Shown: one piece after another, positions 52,008 through 60,495 of the stretch
How the letters are laid out: every line of letters begins with the position of its first letter
Numbering within the stretch: position 1 is the first letter of the stretch
DNA from: CAYNZP01 sp964401835
GTDB lineage: Bacteria > Planctomycetota > Phycisphaerae > SM23-33
DNA: 64,000 nucleotides
Assembly: GCA_964401835.1 (NCBI GenBank)
Contig: CAYNZP010000001.1
Span: forward strand, 124,001 to 188,000
Direction: 5' to 3'
Made by a program: the position numbers and the translations under genes
Notes under the pieces: model-generated
Seen by the model: only the letters and a program-made list of their open reading frames with translations
Databases searched by the model: none
Told to the model about the DNA's origin: nothing

Positions 52008-52313
52008 TCAAACTTCCGAAAGTTTTTCACGGATTTGTTCCGCATTCATCCCTGTAAGCAAAAAATCCTTCCTTGGATTTGTCTGCCCTGAAACAAGCTG
52101 AACGTCTCGTTTGTTCAGGCCTAGAGTCTGTGCGAGTATCTTCGCGATAGCCGCGTTTGCCTTGCCTTTCTCGGGAGGAGCTGAGGTGGCAATTTTCAGG
52201 CTCTCGCCAAGAACCCCTGCTATCGCGTCGCGGGATGAACCGGGCACGACCTTGACGGAAATAACTGCTCCGTCTGAAGTGTCTTTTATGCTGAGTTTTT
52301 CGACATCCTTCAT
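52008..52313 (-). CDS. DUF167/YggU family protein
   Basis: A 101-aa protein with the family strand pattern VISVKVVPGSSRDAIAG, KIATSAPPEKGKANAAIAKILAQTLG and VQLVSGQTNPRKDFLLTG. The family is universal but its function is unknown; it is often near cell-division or pyrroline reductase genes. No neighbour gives a clue here. No clear ribosome site precedes the ATG. Confidence 0.88.
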   Translation of the reverse strand: MKDVEKLSIKDTSDGAVISVKVVPGSSRDAIAGVLGESLKIATSAPPEKGKANAAIAKILAQTLGLNKRDVQLVSGQTNPRKDFLLTGMNAEQIREKLSEV

Positions 52314-52341
52314 AGCGAGCTAGTAAGCAATCCCAGTCAAA

Positions 52342-52710
52342 TTACTGTTTGTCCTGCTGTAATGAAAGAGCCCGCCATTGTTCTTTGGAAATTTGCTTGG
52401 AAACATAAATAACTTCCCAATCTTTTTTTCCACGCGGCAAACCCACAATAGCAGACCAGTTCTCACTACCACCTTGTTTGTCCAAAACAACAACATTTAA
52501 AATATCAACACGCGAGAATTCACCTTTGTGCGAATCAGGACATGTCCATGAAAGCCCTCTTTCGGGAATATCCGCTTTAGTTATGCCTTCGATTTTCCCC
52601 GAGTCTATCGCTTCTTTAAGAGCAAACCCTTGATCAATAACACTGCAACCACCCATGAAAGAGCAAAGAAAGAATACCAGCGACAACACGAAATGTTTTT
52701 TCGTAAACAT
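52342..52710 (-). CDS. Small predicted lipoprotein
   Basis: A 122-aa protein with signal sequence KKHFVLSLVFFLCSFMGGC; the Cys after MGG is the lipobox. The mature part is polar, with no recognisable motif except a WTCPDSHKG segment. I prefer ATG 52710, 8 nt after AGGGGA; the frame extends 16 codons upstream without a ribosome site. Confidence 0.72.
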   Translation of the reverse strand: MFTKKHFVLSLVFFLCSFMGGCSVIDQGFALKEAIDSGKIEGITKADIPERGLSWTCPDSHKGEFSRVDILNVVVLDKQGGSENWSAIVGLPRGKKDWEVIYVSKQISKEQWRALSLQQDKQ

Positions 52711-52767
52711 TAGTTTTCCCCTTACATGTCTGGCAGGCTTTTGCACCCGCCTCGCCAAACTACCAAA

Positions 52768-53334
52768 TTATTTCAACATGCCGGACTTTTTGGCGTAATT
52801 GAAAACGCCGCCGGCTGCGATAATTTCTCCAACGTCACCGAGTGACGAAAGTTTGTATGATTCGCCGGTTGTTATGTTCGTCAGTTCGCCTGCTTCGATA
52901 TCGACTTCCAGCTCATTGCCGGTGGCGATCTTATCCACCAGTCGCTGAGGTGTTTCGAATGGAACCAGGTAGCCGCCATTGACGCTGTTACGGAAGAAGA
53001 TTCTCGCATAACTTTCCGCAATGACAACGCCGCAGCCGGCTCCGGCGATGGCCAGCGGCGCGTGTTCGCGAGAGCTTCCGCAGCCGAAGTTTCGCCCGCC
53101 GATGATTATCGCGAACTCACTTTTGAATTGCCCCTCGGCTACGAATGGGATATTTCCTTCCGGCAGGCCGGACTGGGCTGCAGGCACGCCACACATGGCG
53201 TTCTTGCCGAAGAACTTCCGCTCCTCGGGGTCGGAGGGGTTGTAGCTGAGGAACTCAGCCGGAATTATCTGGTCGGTATCTATATTGTCGCCAACGACGA
53301 ATGCCTTACCCTGAATTTTTTTCTTTTGTGTCAT
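52768..53334 (-). CDS. leuD: 3-isopropylmalate dehydratase small subunit
   Basis: A ~188-aa swivel domain of the isopropylmalate/homoaconitase-type hydratase. GDNIDTDQIIPAEFL starts the domain, the flexible NFGCGSSREHAP loop shapes the substrate site, and ESYARIFFRNSVNGGYL follows. The small subunit works only with LeuC, which is not in this window. Length (about 188 aa) is between the short archaeal-like (~165) and enteric (~200) forms. Start ATG 53334 is 8 nt after AAGG. Confidence 0.92.
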   Translation of the reverse strand: MTQKKKIQGKAFVVGDNIDTDQIIPAEFLSYNPSDPEERKFFGKNAMCGVPAAQSGLPEGNIPFVAEGQFKSEFAIIIGGRNFGCGSSREHAPLAIAGAGCGVVIAESYARIFFRNSVNGGYLVPFETPQRLVDKIATGNELEVDIEAGELTNITTGESYKLSSLGDVGEIIAAGGVFNYAKKSGMLK

Positions 53335-53367
53335 TTTCATTACCTTCAGTGAACTTTGTTTATGCTC

Positions 53368-53396
53368 TTACAAAGATTATCAAAACATTGTATAAA
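53368..53396 (+). promoter_or_regulatory. pyrF promoter
   Basis: TTACAA, 17 bp, TATAAA; good spacing, inferred start about 53403 with a short leader and AAAGGAAAG ribosome site. Confidence 0.6.
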
Positions 53397-53422
53397 TGTC
53401 AGCCTGAAAGGAAAGATTTCAA

Positions 53423-54316
53423 ATGTCAGAGAATTTCGCCGACAGGTTACTTGCAGCTATCGAAAAGAAAGGTTCGCCCGTCTGTGTCGGGCTCGATCCG
53501 GTATACGAAAAGCTCCCGGATGAGTTGAAAACACCCGATGCGAACGAGTCCGAGCAGTTGGCTGCCATTGAAAAATTTTGCCGCGGCGTACTCGAGGCCA
53601 TCGCGCCGATAGTACCAGCCGTCAAGCCGCAGATAGGTTATTTCGAGATATATCGCGGTGCCGGCGTGAAGCTTTATTTTGACATGGTCGAGTATGCACA
53701 GCAGCTTGGCCTGATCGTTATCGGCGACGTCAAGCGTGGGGATATCGGCTCGACCGCTGATGCATATGCAGCAGGTCATGTTTCGGCTGCCGGTTCACCA
53801 GATGCTATAACGGTAAATGGATACTTAGGCAAAGACGGCTTGTCACCTTTCATCGACGCCGGCAAAGAGATCGGCCGGGGCATTTTCGTGCTCGTGCGGA
53901 CGTCCAACCCCTCGGCTGCGACAATTCAGGATTTCGCGGACTCAAGCGGCAAGACCTTTTATGAGCACATCGCCGAACAGCTGGCCGAGATTGGCTCGCA
54001 GGAGGGTCTTGTCGGCTCAAAAGGCTTCAGTTGCGTCGGAGCCGTCGTTGGTGCGACATATCCGGACGAAGCGAGAAAACTTCGCGAAATAATGCCGCAG
54101 CAGATATTCCTCGTTCCCGGCTACGGCGCCCAAGGCGCAACGGCCAAAGATTGTGCAGCTTCGTTCAGGACTGACGGAACCGGCGCGATAGTAAACGCCA
54201 GCAGGTCGGTAATTTTCGCCCATCAGCGGGATGAGTATAAAGGTTTGGATTGGAAACAGGCTGTCGAGCAGGCAGCGGGGGCATTTGCAGAGGATATTCG
54301 CCAGGCGCTGAGCTGA
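53423..54316 (+). CDS. pyrF: Orotidine 5'-phosphate decarboxylase (long form)
   Basis: A 297-aa enzyme, last step of UMP synthesis. GSPVCVGLDPVYEKLP begins the barrel, catalytic Lys in GDVKRGDIGSTA, phosphate loop near VPGYGAQGATAKD and INAS(R)-like IVNASRSVIF at the end. The length and PxPxxxKPQIGYFE variant mark it as the type 2 (long) family. It is followed 6 nt later by a kinase-like gene. Confidence 0.94.
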   Translation: MSENFADRLLAAIEKKGSPVCVGLDPVYEKLPDELKTPDANESEQLAAIEKFCRGVLEAIAPIVPAVKPQIGYFEIYRGAGVKLYFDMVEYAQQLGLIVIGDVKRGDIGSTADAYAAGHVSAAGSPDAITVNGYLGKDGLSPFIDAGKEIGRGIFVLVRTSNPSAATIQDFADSSGKTFYEHIAEQLAEIGSQEGLVGSKGFSCVGAVVGATYPDEARKLREIMPQQIFLVPGYGAQGATAKDCAASFRTDGTGAIVNASRSVIFAHQRDEYKGLDWKQAVEQAAGAFAEDIRQALS

Positions 54317-54321
54317 CGGCC

Positions 54322-55155
54322 ATGCCAAAGACCCGCAACAATACGCAATTATTCGCATTGGCATCCTCCCCACCGGAGATACTCAAGCTTAAAGCCGGCC
54401 AGTACCGTTTGGTTAAAGTCTTCAAGCACGATTTTTATGCGGCGACATGTCTATATGAGGCGGCTGGCCAAGCGGGAATACCAAAAATCGTCGTGAAGTT
54501 CGGCCGGGCCCAGTTGTTTTGCGGCCTGGACCTAAGCTGGATGGGTAACTTCCTCCGCAAGCGGGAGAAATCGATTTACAAAGCCATCGCAGGTATAGAC
54601 GGCGTCCCGCGTTGGGTAGAGAGCTTCGGCGATACCGGCTACGCGATTGAATATGTACAAGGCCATCCGTTGGATCATGTCACAAAACCGCCTGCGGGTT
54701 TTTTCGATGAGCTTCGCAAACTCTTCGATGCGATTCATTCCCGCGGGGTCGCATACAGTGACGCAAACAAACGCTCTAACATTATCGTCGGGGCGGATGG
54801 CAAGCCCTATCTTGTCGACTACCAGATATCTGTCCGTCGTAGAAAAGACTGGCCTTGGCCGTTTTGTGTGATCGTGGATAAGATTGTCGATTACATGATC
54901 GCAAAGGATATTTATCACCTCTACAAACACAAAAGACGGATAAGTCCGGCTCAGCTTACGCCCGAAGAAGACGCGCTCAGTCGCAAACGCTCGGGCATAC
55001 ATTTGATCCACCGTAAACTCACCAAGCCTTATCGCGCCCTGCGCAGGGGCTTTTTGAAGAAAAAGTTCCAGGACGGCTCGCTGGTCAGCCCGACAATTGA
55101 GCTTGAGGAACACCATCAGCCGGAAAAGGTGACCTGGCGCAATGAAAAAGGATAG
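54322..55155 (+). CDS. Kinase-fold protein (WaaP/RIO-like)
   Basis: A 277-aa protein with a small-kinase layout: an ATP-anchoring Lys in IVVKFGRA, a hinge (YAIEYVQGHPLDH), and the catalytic loop YSDANKRSNIIV followed by YLVDYQIS, which correspond to the HxDxxxxN loop and DFG-like DYQ of lipopolysaccharide (WaaP/Kdo) and RIO kinases. The His of HRD is replaced by Ser. The C-terminal ~100 residues are basic. It would phosphorylate a sugar lipid or protein; I cannot say which. Start ATG 54322, 5 nt after the pyrF stop; probably co-transcribed with pyrF without an obvious functional link. Confidence 0.8.
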   Translation: MPKTRNNTQLFALASSPPEILKLKAGQYRLVKVFKHDFYAATCLYEAAGQAGIPKIVVKFGRAQLFCGLDLSWMGNFLRKREKSIYKAIAGIDGVPRWVESFGDTGYAIEYVQGHPLDHVTKPPAGFFDELRKLFDAIHSRGVAYSDANKRSNIIVGADGKPYLVDYQISVRRRKDWPWPFCVIVDKIVDYMIAKDIYHLYKHKRRISPAQLTPEEDALSRKRSGIHLIHRKLTKPYRALRRGFLKKKFQDGSLVSPTIELEEHHQPEKVTWRNEKG

Positions 55156-55169
55156 GCGGTTGAGAGCTT

Positions 55170-55913
55170 CTAAAGGCTGTTATATTGTTCGACGATACCC
55201 TCAAGTTCCGCGAGCTGACGAATACTGTGTTTTGGTTTAATCGGCGATTTTGCATGCCTGCCAAGCGGGTCTTTCAGTACAGATATCATTTTCGCCTTGT
55301 TAGAGCCTGCAATGTCAGCCTGGATTGAATCTCCGACAAATATAGTTTCCTGCGGGCCCAACTCGGCTTTTTGGAGGGCCATTTCAAATATATTCGGATG
55401 AGGTTTGCGGAAGCTTACGTCACAGGAATAAACGCGGATCGGTAAAAGCTCTATTAGGCTGACCTGCGAAAGGTGCCTGTCCAAAACCTCACCAGGAACA
55501 AATGTGTTCGAGATAATGCCGAGTTTGATATTCTTATCCCGGAATTTTTCGAGCATTTCCTTGGTGCCCTGCTCGATTGTGGCGCATTTTCCGAGAGGCT
55601 CGTACCACTTCCAGGCAAGTTCGGTCAACTGCTGCGGATTAAGATCATGCCCCATTCGCTTGCCTAGTTTACCCATTAGGTCCATGGAGTTGAATTCGCG
55701 GCGACGAATCATGCTTATAAAGTAATTCCAGCGTATCGCCCATAGTTGATGGCGGTGATATTTGGCAAATTCGGGAAGCGGCTGGCCCAGACCTTTGAGG
55801 TAGTCGTAGGCTAACCTTGCACCGTCCTCGAAAAGGGCGCGAACGTCGACTTGGCCGAAGTTCAGCAAGGTGTCGCCCAGATCGAAAAGTATTCCTCTAA
55901 TCTTCATCGCCAT
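55170..55913 (-). CDS. HAD-superfamily phosphatase
   Basis: A 247-aa haloacid dehalogenase-type hydrolase with a helical C1 cap. Motif I is FDLGDTLLNFG (nucleophile Asp11; the usual second Asp is Gly, a common family variant), motif II SNT, motif III Lys in FRKPHP, and motif IV GDSIQADIAGS. Substrate unknown; small phosphate esters are usual. No ribosome site is present; a TTGCAA-N17-TATTTT promoter ends 9 nt before the ATG, so it appears to be a leaderless gene. Convergent with the kinase-like gene. Confidence 0.88.
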   Translation of the reverse strand: MAMKIRGILFDLGDTLLNFGQVDVRALFEDGARLAYDYLKGLGQPLPEFAKYHRHQLWAIRWNYFISMIRRREFNSMDLMGKLGKRMGHDLNPQQLTELAWKWYEPLGKCATIEQGTKEMLEKFRDKNIKLGIISNTFVPGEVLDRHLSQVSLIELLPIRVYSCDVSFRKPHPNIFEMALQKAELGPQETIFVGDSIQADIAGSNKAKMISVLKDPLGRHAKSPIKPKHSIRQLAELEGIVEQYNSL

Positions 55914-55922
55914 TGTCGCAAG

Positions 55923-55951
55923 AAAATACCGGCATTACGGGAAATTTGCAA
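55923..55951 (-). promoter_or_regulatory. HAD gene promoter, leaderless arrangement
   Basis: Minus strand TTGCAA (55951-55946), 17 bp, TATTTT (55928-55923), then 9 nt to the ATG. Confidence 0.62.
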
Positions 55952-55985
55952 CTTTGCATGGCCCAGATACCTAAAATTGTGAAAT

Positions 55986-56089
55986 AAAAAACCTCCGACC
56001 TACACACGAGGGCAGGCCGGAGATTGCCACGGCTAGAAAACAGCCGATATTCGTCTTCCCCGAATGGGGATATCAGTCGATTTGAAGGC
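55986..56089 (-). ncRNA. Second candidate small RNA
   Basis: A compact transcription unit of about 104 nt with no reading frame of note. Three hairpins: GATAT/ATATC with inner CCCC-ATTC-GGGG (56074-56046), CGGCT-N7-AGCCG (56046-56030), and a terminator CTCCGGCCT/AGGTCGGAG (56022-55993, one G.U pair only on this strand) followed by six T's (55991-55986). A near-consensus promoter lies at the right distance upstream. It does not match tmRNA, RNase P, 6S or SRP signatures that I know. Confidence 0.68.
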
Positions 56090-56093
56090 AAAG

Positions 56094-56122
56094 AGTATAG
56101 CAGCAGCCAGCTCATCTGTCAA
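56094..56122 (-). promoter_or_regulatory. Promoter of the second small RNA
   Basis: Minus strand TTGACA (56122-56117), 17 bp, TATACT (56099-56094): one of the best promoter matches in the window. Confidence 0.75.
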
Positions 56123-56494
56123 TTTAACCGACAAAAAGTATTACGAGAAACAAAAACCATAACAACTTTTTTTAAAAGAGGTTACATCGAAACTACAAAT
56201 TATCCTGCGCTCTAATATGTTTAACGACGAAAAGAGCCCGGTTTGGTCAGAAATTCCGTCAACGTCTTTCATTTAAAGTAGTTATTAAATAAATACCTGC
56301 GAGATACCGATGACAGGGTTTTGGCTGAGTAGTTTAAAGTTATTGGCGCAGAAAGTGGTTGCGTCTTTTCATAATAACGATGGTTTTTTAGCCGCATTTA
56401 CAACCTTGCTTTGTATTGCTTCGTAGAGTAAGTTACCTCACCCTGCAACAGAGATTAGTTCCTGTTGTAGCAGATATTTAACTTGGAGATCGAA
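56123..56494 (+). other. Upstream region of transketolase
   Basis: No gene. The leader end has a hairpin CTGCAACAG/CTGTTGTAG (56443-56451 with 56462-56470, one G.U pair), 15 nt before the GGAG ribosome site of tkt. I could not choose a convincing tkt promoter. Confidence 0.4.
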
Positions 56495-58444
56495 ATGGCT
56501 GATTTTAAAGATCTTGATCGCAAGGTCATCAAATTAAGCAAGCAAATCGTGAAGATGTGCACCGAAGCTGGCAGCGGCCATCCGTCCAGTGCGCTTTCTC
56601 TGATTCATCTTACCACTGCCCTTATGTACCGGGTCATGCGTTACGACCCGACCGACCCGTGGAATACCTCCGCTGACAGGCTGGTTTTGTCCGAAGGCCA
56701 CGCCGTTCCTGTAGTATATGCAGCTTATTGTGATCTTGGCGGCGCAGTTGGCAGCCAGGATGCACCTCAGACATTGAGCTTTGAAGATTGCATGACGCTT
56801 CGTTCAGCCGACAGTTTCCTGGACGGCCACCCGAACCCGGCACTGGGTTTCCCGTTCTTCGATTCAGCTACGGGTTCTCTTGGCCAGGGCCTATCGGCGG
56901 CGGCAGGTTTGGCCTGTGCGGCGCGTCTGAACGGCTCGGACAAGAAAATCTACTGCCTGATCGGTGACGGCGAAGCTCGCGAAGGTCAGATTTGGGAAGC
57001 ATTGGATTTTATCGTCGACCACAAGCTGCTTTCAGTGAAGGCAATCTTCAACTGCAACGGTCAAGCCCAGAGCGATTATGTCTCGCCTCAGCAGTCTCTT
57101 GAAACATTGGCCGCCAAGCTCGAGGCTTATGGTTTCGAAGTTAAAATTATTGACGGCCACAATTGGGATGAGGTTTTCGCAGCACTGAAGGCTGAGCCGG
57201 CCGATAAACCGATAGCCATTGTCGCCAAAACCGTCAAAGGTTGGGGAGTCAACGAATTCATCGGCGAAAATTACCACGGCAAGCCCCTGAGTGCCGAACT
57301 TATAGACCAGGCGATGGCCGATCTTGACGCCAAGGCAGCCGAGTTTGGCGTGGCTGATCTAGAAGACACTGCAGCGATTGATGTCGTCAAGCCCCAGCCC
57401 ATTACCCTGCCCGAAGGTGGCGAGATATCGGCTGGCTCTTTTACCGAAGCCCTCCAGGGTGCGGGTATGGGCAGTGCAGTCGAAGCCAAAAAGCTCTCCA
57501 CCCGTAAAGCCTATGGCGCTGCACTGGCAGCGCTGGGAAAGGATGAGAGAATTTGTGCCCTCGATGGCGATGTAAAGAATTCCACTTTTGCCGAAATTTT
57601 TGCCGAGCAATTTCCCGAGCGTTATTTCGAGGGCCGCATTGCCGAGCAGAACATGATTTCGGCAGGTGTCGGAATAGCTGCCAGTGGACGTATTCCGTTC
57701 GTGTCGAGCTTTGCAAAGTTTCTGGTGCGAGGCTATGACCAAATCGAGATGGCTGTTATCACAAACTCCAACATGAAGCTTTGCGGCAGCCACGCCGGAG
57801 TATCTTTGGCGGCGGACGGCCCCAGCCAGATGGCCCTGCCGGACATGGCCTTTATGAGAAGCTTCGCCAATTCGACGAACGTAAATGGCTCACCGGCGAT
57901 TAACGTATTTCAACCGAGCGACGCCGTAAGCGCATTCAAGCTCACCGAGCTGATGGCCAATATTGACGGCATGTGCTATATGCGGACACATCGTCCCGAC
58001 GTGCCGTTCCTCTATGACGAAAACGAGCAGTTCACTGTCGGCGGTTTCAAGCACATTATCGATGGAGAAGACGTCGTCATTGTCGCCAGCGGTTATATGG
58101 TTCACGTAGCAAAGCAGGCCTGCGATATCCTTGAAGAGCAGGCAGGTCTTTCGGCCGGCCTGATCGACGCATACTCCATGCCGTTGAATATTGAAGAAAT
58201 CCTGCGTATCGGTGACGACTGCCGCGGCCAGATTCTGGTTGTTGAAGATAATTATATCGGTGGCATTGCCGATGAGATATCTTCCGCAGCTGCCAAGAGC
58301 GATCTCGGTGTGATGGTCAGCTCGATGTGCGTTCGCAATGTTCCAAAAAGTGCAAGGACTCCCCGGGAGACGCTTCAGATGGTTGGCCTGACGCCGGAAG
58401 ACATTGCCAACACCGCCCAGCAAATGTTCGATCAGTCGGAGTAA
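56495..58444 (+). CDS. tkt: Transketolase
   Basis: A 649-aa thiamine-diphosphate enzyme of the pentose phosphate pathway. N-terminal MCTEAGSGHPSSALSL and SEGHAVPVVYAAY, the TPP-binding GDGEAREGQIWEALDFI ... NCNGQAQSDYV motif, the phosphate Arg/His region in VSLAADGPSQMALPDMAFMRS, and the C-terminal domain with GQILVVEDNYIGGIADE. ATG 56495 follows GGAG. It is directly upstream of xylB: xylulokinase makes xylulose 5-phosphate, which transketolase uses, so the pair suits pentose catabolism. Confidence 0.95.
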   Translation: MADFKDLDRKVIKLSKQIVKMCTEAGSGHPSSALSLIHLTTALMYRVMRYDPTDPWNTSADRLVLSEGHAVPVVYAAYCDLGGAVGSQDAPQTLSFEDCMTLRSADSFLDGHPNPALGFPFFDSATGSLGQGLSAAAGLACAARLNGSDKKIYCLIGDGEAREGQIWEALDFIVDHKLLSVKAIFNCNGQAQSDYVSPQQSLETLAAKLEAYGFEVKIIDGHNWDEVFAALKAEPADKPIAIVAKTVKGWGVNEFIGENYHGKPLSAELIDQAMADLDAKAAEFGVADLEDTAAIDVVKPQPITLPEGGEISAGSFTEALQGAGMGSAVEAKKLSTRKAYGAALAALGKDERICALDGDVKNSTFAEIFAEQFPERYFEGRIAEQNMISAGVGIAASGRIPFVSSFAKFLVRGYDQIEMAVITNSNMKLCGSHAGVSLAADGPSQMALPDMAFMRSFANSTNVNGSPAINVFQPSDAVSAFKLTELMANIDGMCYMRTHRPDVPFLYDENEQFTVGGFKHIIDGEDVVIVASGYMVHVAKQACDILEEQAGLSAGLIDAYSMPLNIEEILRIGDDCRGQILVVEDNYIGGIADEISSAAAKSDLGVMVSSMCVRNVPKSARTPRETLQMVGLTPEDIANTAQQMFDQSE

Positions 58445-58464
58445 GACCGTTTCTGGTAATAATT

Positions 58465-58507
58465 AAAAAGCCGTTCCGGGTAAATTGCCTGGGACGGCTT
58501 TTTTTTA
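58465..58507 (+). terminator. tkt terminator
   Basis: AAGCCGTTCC and GGGACGGCTT (one wobble) with a run of T's, preceded by A's. Confidence 0.88.
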
Positions 58508-58536
58508 GAACCTGGTTTTAGTTAGAGTCGAAACGC

Positions 58537-58552
58537 ATCATTGTAAAATGAT
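58537..58552 (+). promoter_or_regulatory. Inverted repeat upstream of xylB
   Basis: ATCATT-GTAA-AATGAT, a perfect 6-bp palindrome with a 4-bp spacer, about 70 nt before the xylB start and overlapping a possible TTGTAA -35 box. A repressor site is possible. Confidence 0.35.
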
Positions 58553-58621
58553 TGAAGCGAGATTAAATTTCACATTCAAAGATCCAATAGTAATTTCATT
58601 AAACGGAATTTTGGAGAGATC

Positions 58622-60154
58622 ATGGCTTACTATCTTGGCATCGACATAGGTACATCCGGAACCAAGGCGCTTTTGATGGATGCCAGGGCGAGAGTTATCG
58701 CTTCTGCGACAGCAGAGCATCCTATATACGCACCGAAGCCCGGCTGGAGTGAGCAAAAGCCCGACGAGTGGTGGCTCTCAACTGTCAAGTCGGTTCGGGC
58801 TGTGGTTAAAAAAGCAAAAATTGATGGGAAAAAAATCGCCGGTATTGGCCTTAGCGGTCAGATGCACGGGTTAGTAATAACCGATGGCGCGGGTAAACCG
58901 CTTCGTCCGAGCATAATCTGGAACGATCAGCGCACGGCAATCCAAGCAGAAAAAATAGAAGCAACTGTAGGTGGAAAGAAAAAGCTCATCTCCATGGTCG
59001 GCAATATAGCCATGACATCATTCACGCTGACCAAGTTGCTTTGGGTTCGCAGGCACGAGCCGAGAATCTACGACAAGATTTGCCATATGCTATTGCCCAA
59101 AGATTACATCAGGCTGAGACTTACAGGAGAGTATGTCGGTGAGGTTTCAGATATGTCTGGTACGCTCATGCTCGATCAGCGAAAGAGAAAATGGTCAAAA
59201 AAGATAATCTCGATTTTCGATATTGACCGCGATATCCTGCCACCAATTGTCGAATCGCACGAGGTAACAGGCAAGCTTACAAGTACTGCCGCTTCCAAAC
59301 TTGGCCTGGCTGAGGGCACGCCTGTCGTCGGCGGTGCCGGTGACCAGCAAGCTGGCGCCGTGGGTAATGGCGTGGTCCAGGAAGGTCTCACTAGTGCTAC
59401 CATGGGCACATCAGGTGTGGTCTACGTTCACTCCAAAAATTACAAGACAGACCCGGCTGGTCGAGTGCAGACGTTCTGTTCGAGCGTTGCAGGTCAGTAT
59501 TGCATGTTCGGCTGCATTTTGGCTGCTGGTGGCAGCTTACAGTGGTATAGAAATGTACTTGGCGAAACGGAGATTGCACAGGCCAAACGGCAGAAGATAG
59601 ATCCTTACGAGTTAATCACAGCCCAGGCACAGAAGGCTCCTGCCGGCTGCGAGGGCGTGTATTGGCTGCCTTATTTGACCGGAGAGAGAACCCCCCACGC
59701 CGACCCCAACGCCAGGGCTTGCTGGGTGGGAATAAACTCACGAACTACACGCAATGAACTTGTTCGCTCGGTGATTGAAGGCGCGACATTTGCCATGAAC
59801 GATGCCGTTTCGATTTTGAGAGACCGCGACTTGAAAATCAGACAGGTTCGCCTCTCAGGAGGCGGCGCCAGAAGCAGGTTCTGGCGGCAGCTGCAGGCTG
59901 ACATTTATGGTTCGACGTGTGTGACAATAAATGCAGAAGAAGGGCCAGCCTACGGTGTCGCTCTGCTGGCAGCAGTCGGAACAGGACGGTTCAGGAATGT
60001 TGCAGAAGCATGCAAGGCAGGCATTAAGATAACTCGGACGATCAAACCAGACCTGAAGACAAAAAGGCTTTACGCAAAGCATTACAAGCAGTACTGCAGG
60101 CTTTATCCGGCCCTGAAGGAAGAGTTTGCTCAAATTGCGGAGCTTAATTCCTAG
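58622..60154 (+). CDS. xylB: Xylulokinase (FGGY family)
   Basis: A 510-aa sugar kinase: YLGIDIGTSGTKALLMD ATP/phosphate loop, GIGLSGQMHGLVITD (xylulose-site Met-His), SDMSGTLMLD, GGAGDQQAGAVGNGV with the catalytic Asp, and RLSGGGARSRFWRQLQADI near the end. SQM-H-L and the length place it with xylulokinases rather than glycerol kinases. GGAGAG precedes the ATG. Adjacent tkt completes the path from D-xylulose into central metabolism; no xylA or xylose transporter is in the window. Confidence 0.94.
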   Translation: MAYYLGIDIGTSGTKALLMDARARVIASATAEHPIYAPKPGWSEQKPDEWWLSTVKSVRAVVKKAKIDGKKIAGIGLSGQMHGLVITDGAGKPLRPSIIWNDQRTAIQAEKIEATVGGKKKLISMVGNIAMTSFTLTKLLWVRRHEPRIYDKICHMLLPKDYIRLRLTGEYVGEVSDMSGTLMLDQRKRKWSKKIISIFDIDRDILPPIVESHEVTGKLTSTAASKLGLAEGTPVVGGAGDQQAGAVGNGVVQEGLTSATMGTSGVVYVHSKNYKTDPAGRVQTFCSSVAGQYCMFGCILAAGGSLQWYRNVLGETEIAQAKRQKIDPYELITAQAQKAPAGCEGVYWLPYLTGERTPHADPNARACWVGINSRTTRNELVRSVIEGATFAMNDAVSILRDRDLKIRQVRLSGGGARSRFWRQLQADIYGSTCVTINAEEGPAYGVALLAAVGTGRFRNVAEACKAGIKITRTIKPDLKTKRLYAKHYKQYCRLYPALKEEFAQIAELNS

Positions 60155-60398
60155 GTTTTAAGCTTTGCCGGGTTTGATGTCTGAAGCTTCCGACATCACA
60201 AATTCTCATTTTTTGATGTATTTCTGCGATTCCATGGATAACAAACCTCCACCCATACCACCGGAGGCTGTTTTTGGCAAGTTTGTAAGGTTTTTTTAGA
60301 ATAAAAAAGCTCAGATTCTGTGATTATTGTACTAAATCATTGTGAATTAATGGGCTTAGCTTGCCGATAAACAAAAAATGGCTGTTGTCCTGCGCTTC
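60155..60398. other. Spacer between xylB and the clpC promoter
   Basis: No gene. It holds a hairpin GATGTC/GACATC at 60176-60197 and a likely xylB terminator at 60240-60275 (AACA..CCTCC/GGAGG..TGTT then T5). Confidence 0.45.
60240..60275 (+). terminator. Probable xylB terminator
   Basis: CCTCC pairs with GGAGG, extended by AACA/TGTT, with a TTTTT run. Confidence 0.55.
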
Positions 60399-60461
60399 TT
60401 GAACGTCCGCGCACAAGACAATACAATGTAAATGGCTGCATGGGTATTCAGAGACATTGTA
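60399..60461 (+). promoter_or_regulatory. clpC promoter with inverted repeat over the -10
   Basis: TTGAAC (60399-60404), 17 bp, TACAAT (60422-60427). The -10 is part of TACAATGT (60422-60429), whose exact reverse complement ACATTGTA lies at 60454-60461; such a pair around a promoter could bind a repressor or fold in the leader. It is not a CtsR heptad repeat that I recognise. Confidence 0.6.
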
Positions 60462-60495
60462 CCCTTAAAGGTTTTTCCCAAAATTGGAGTTTTTT

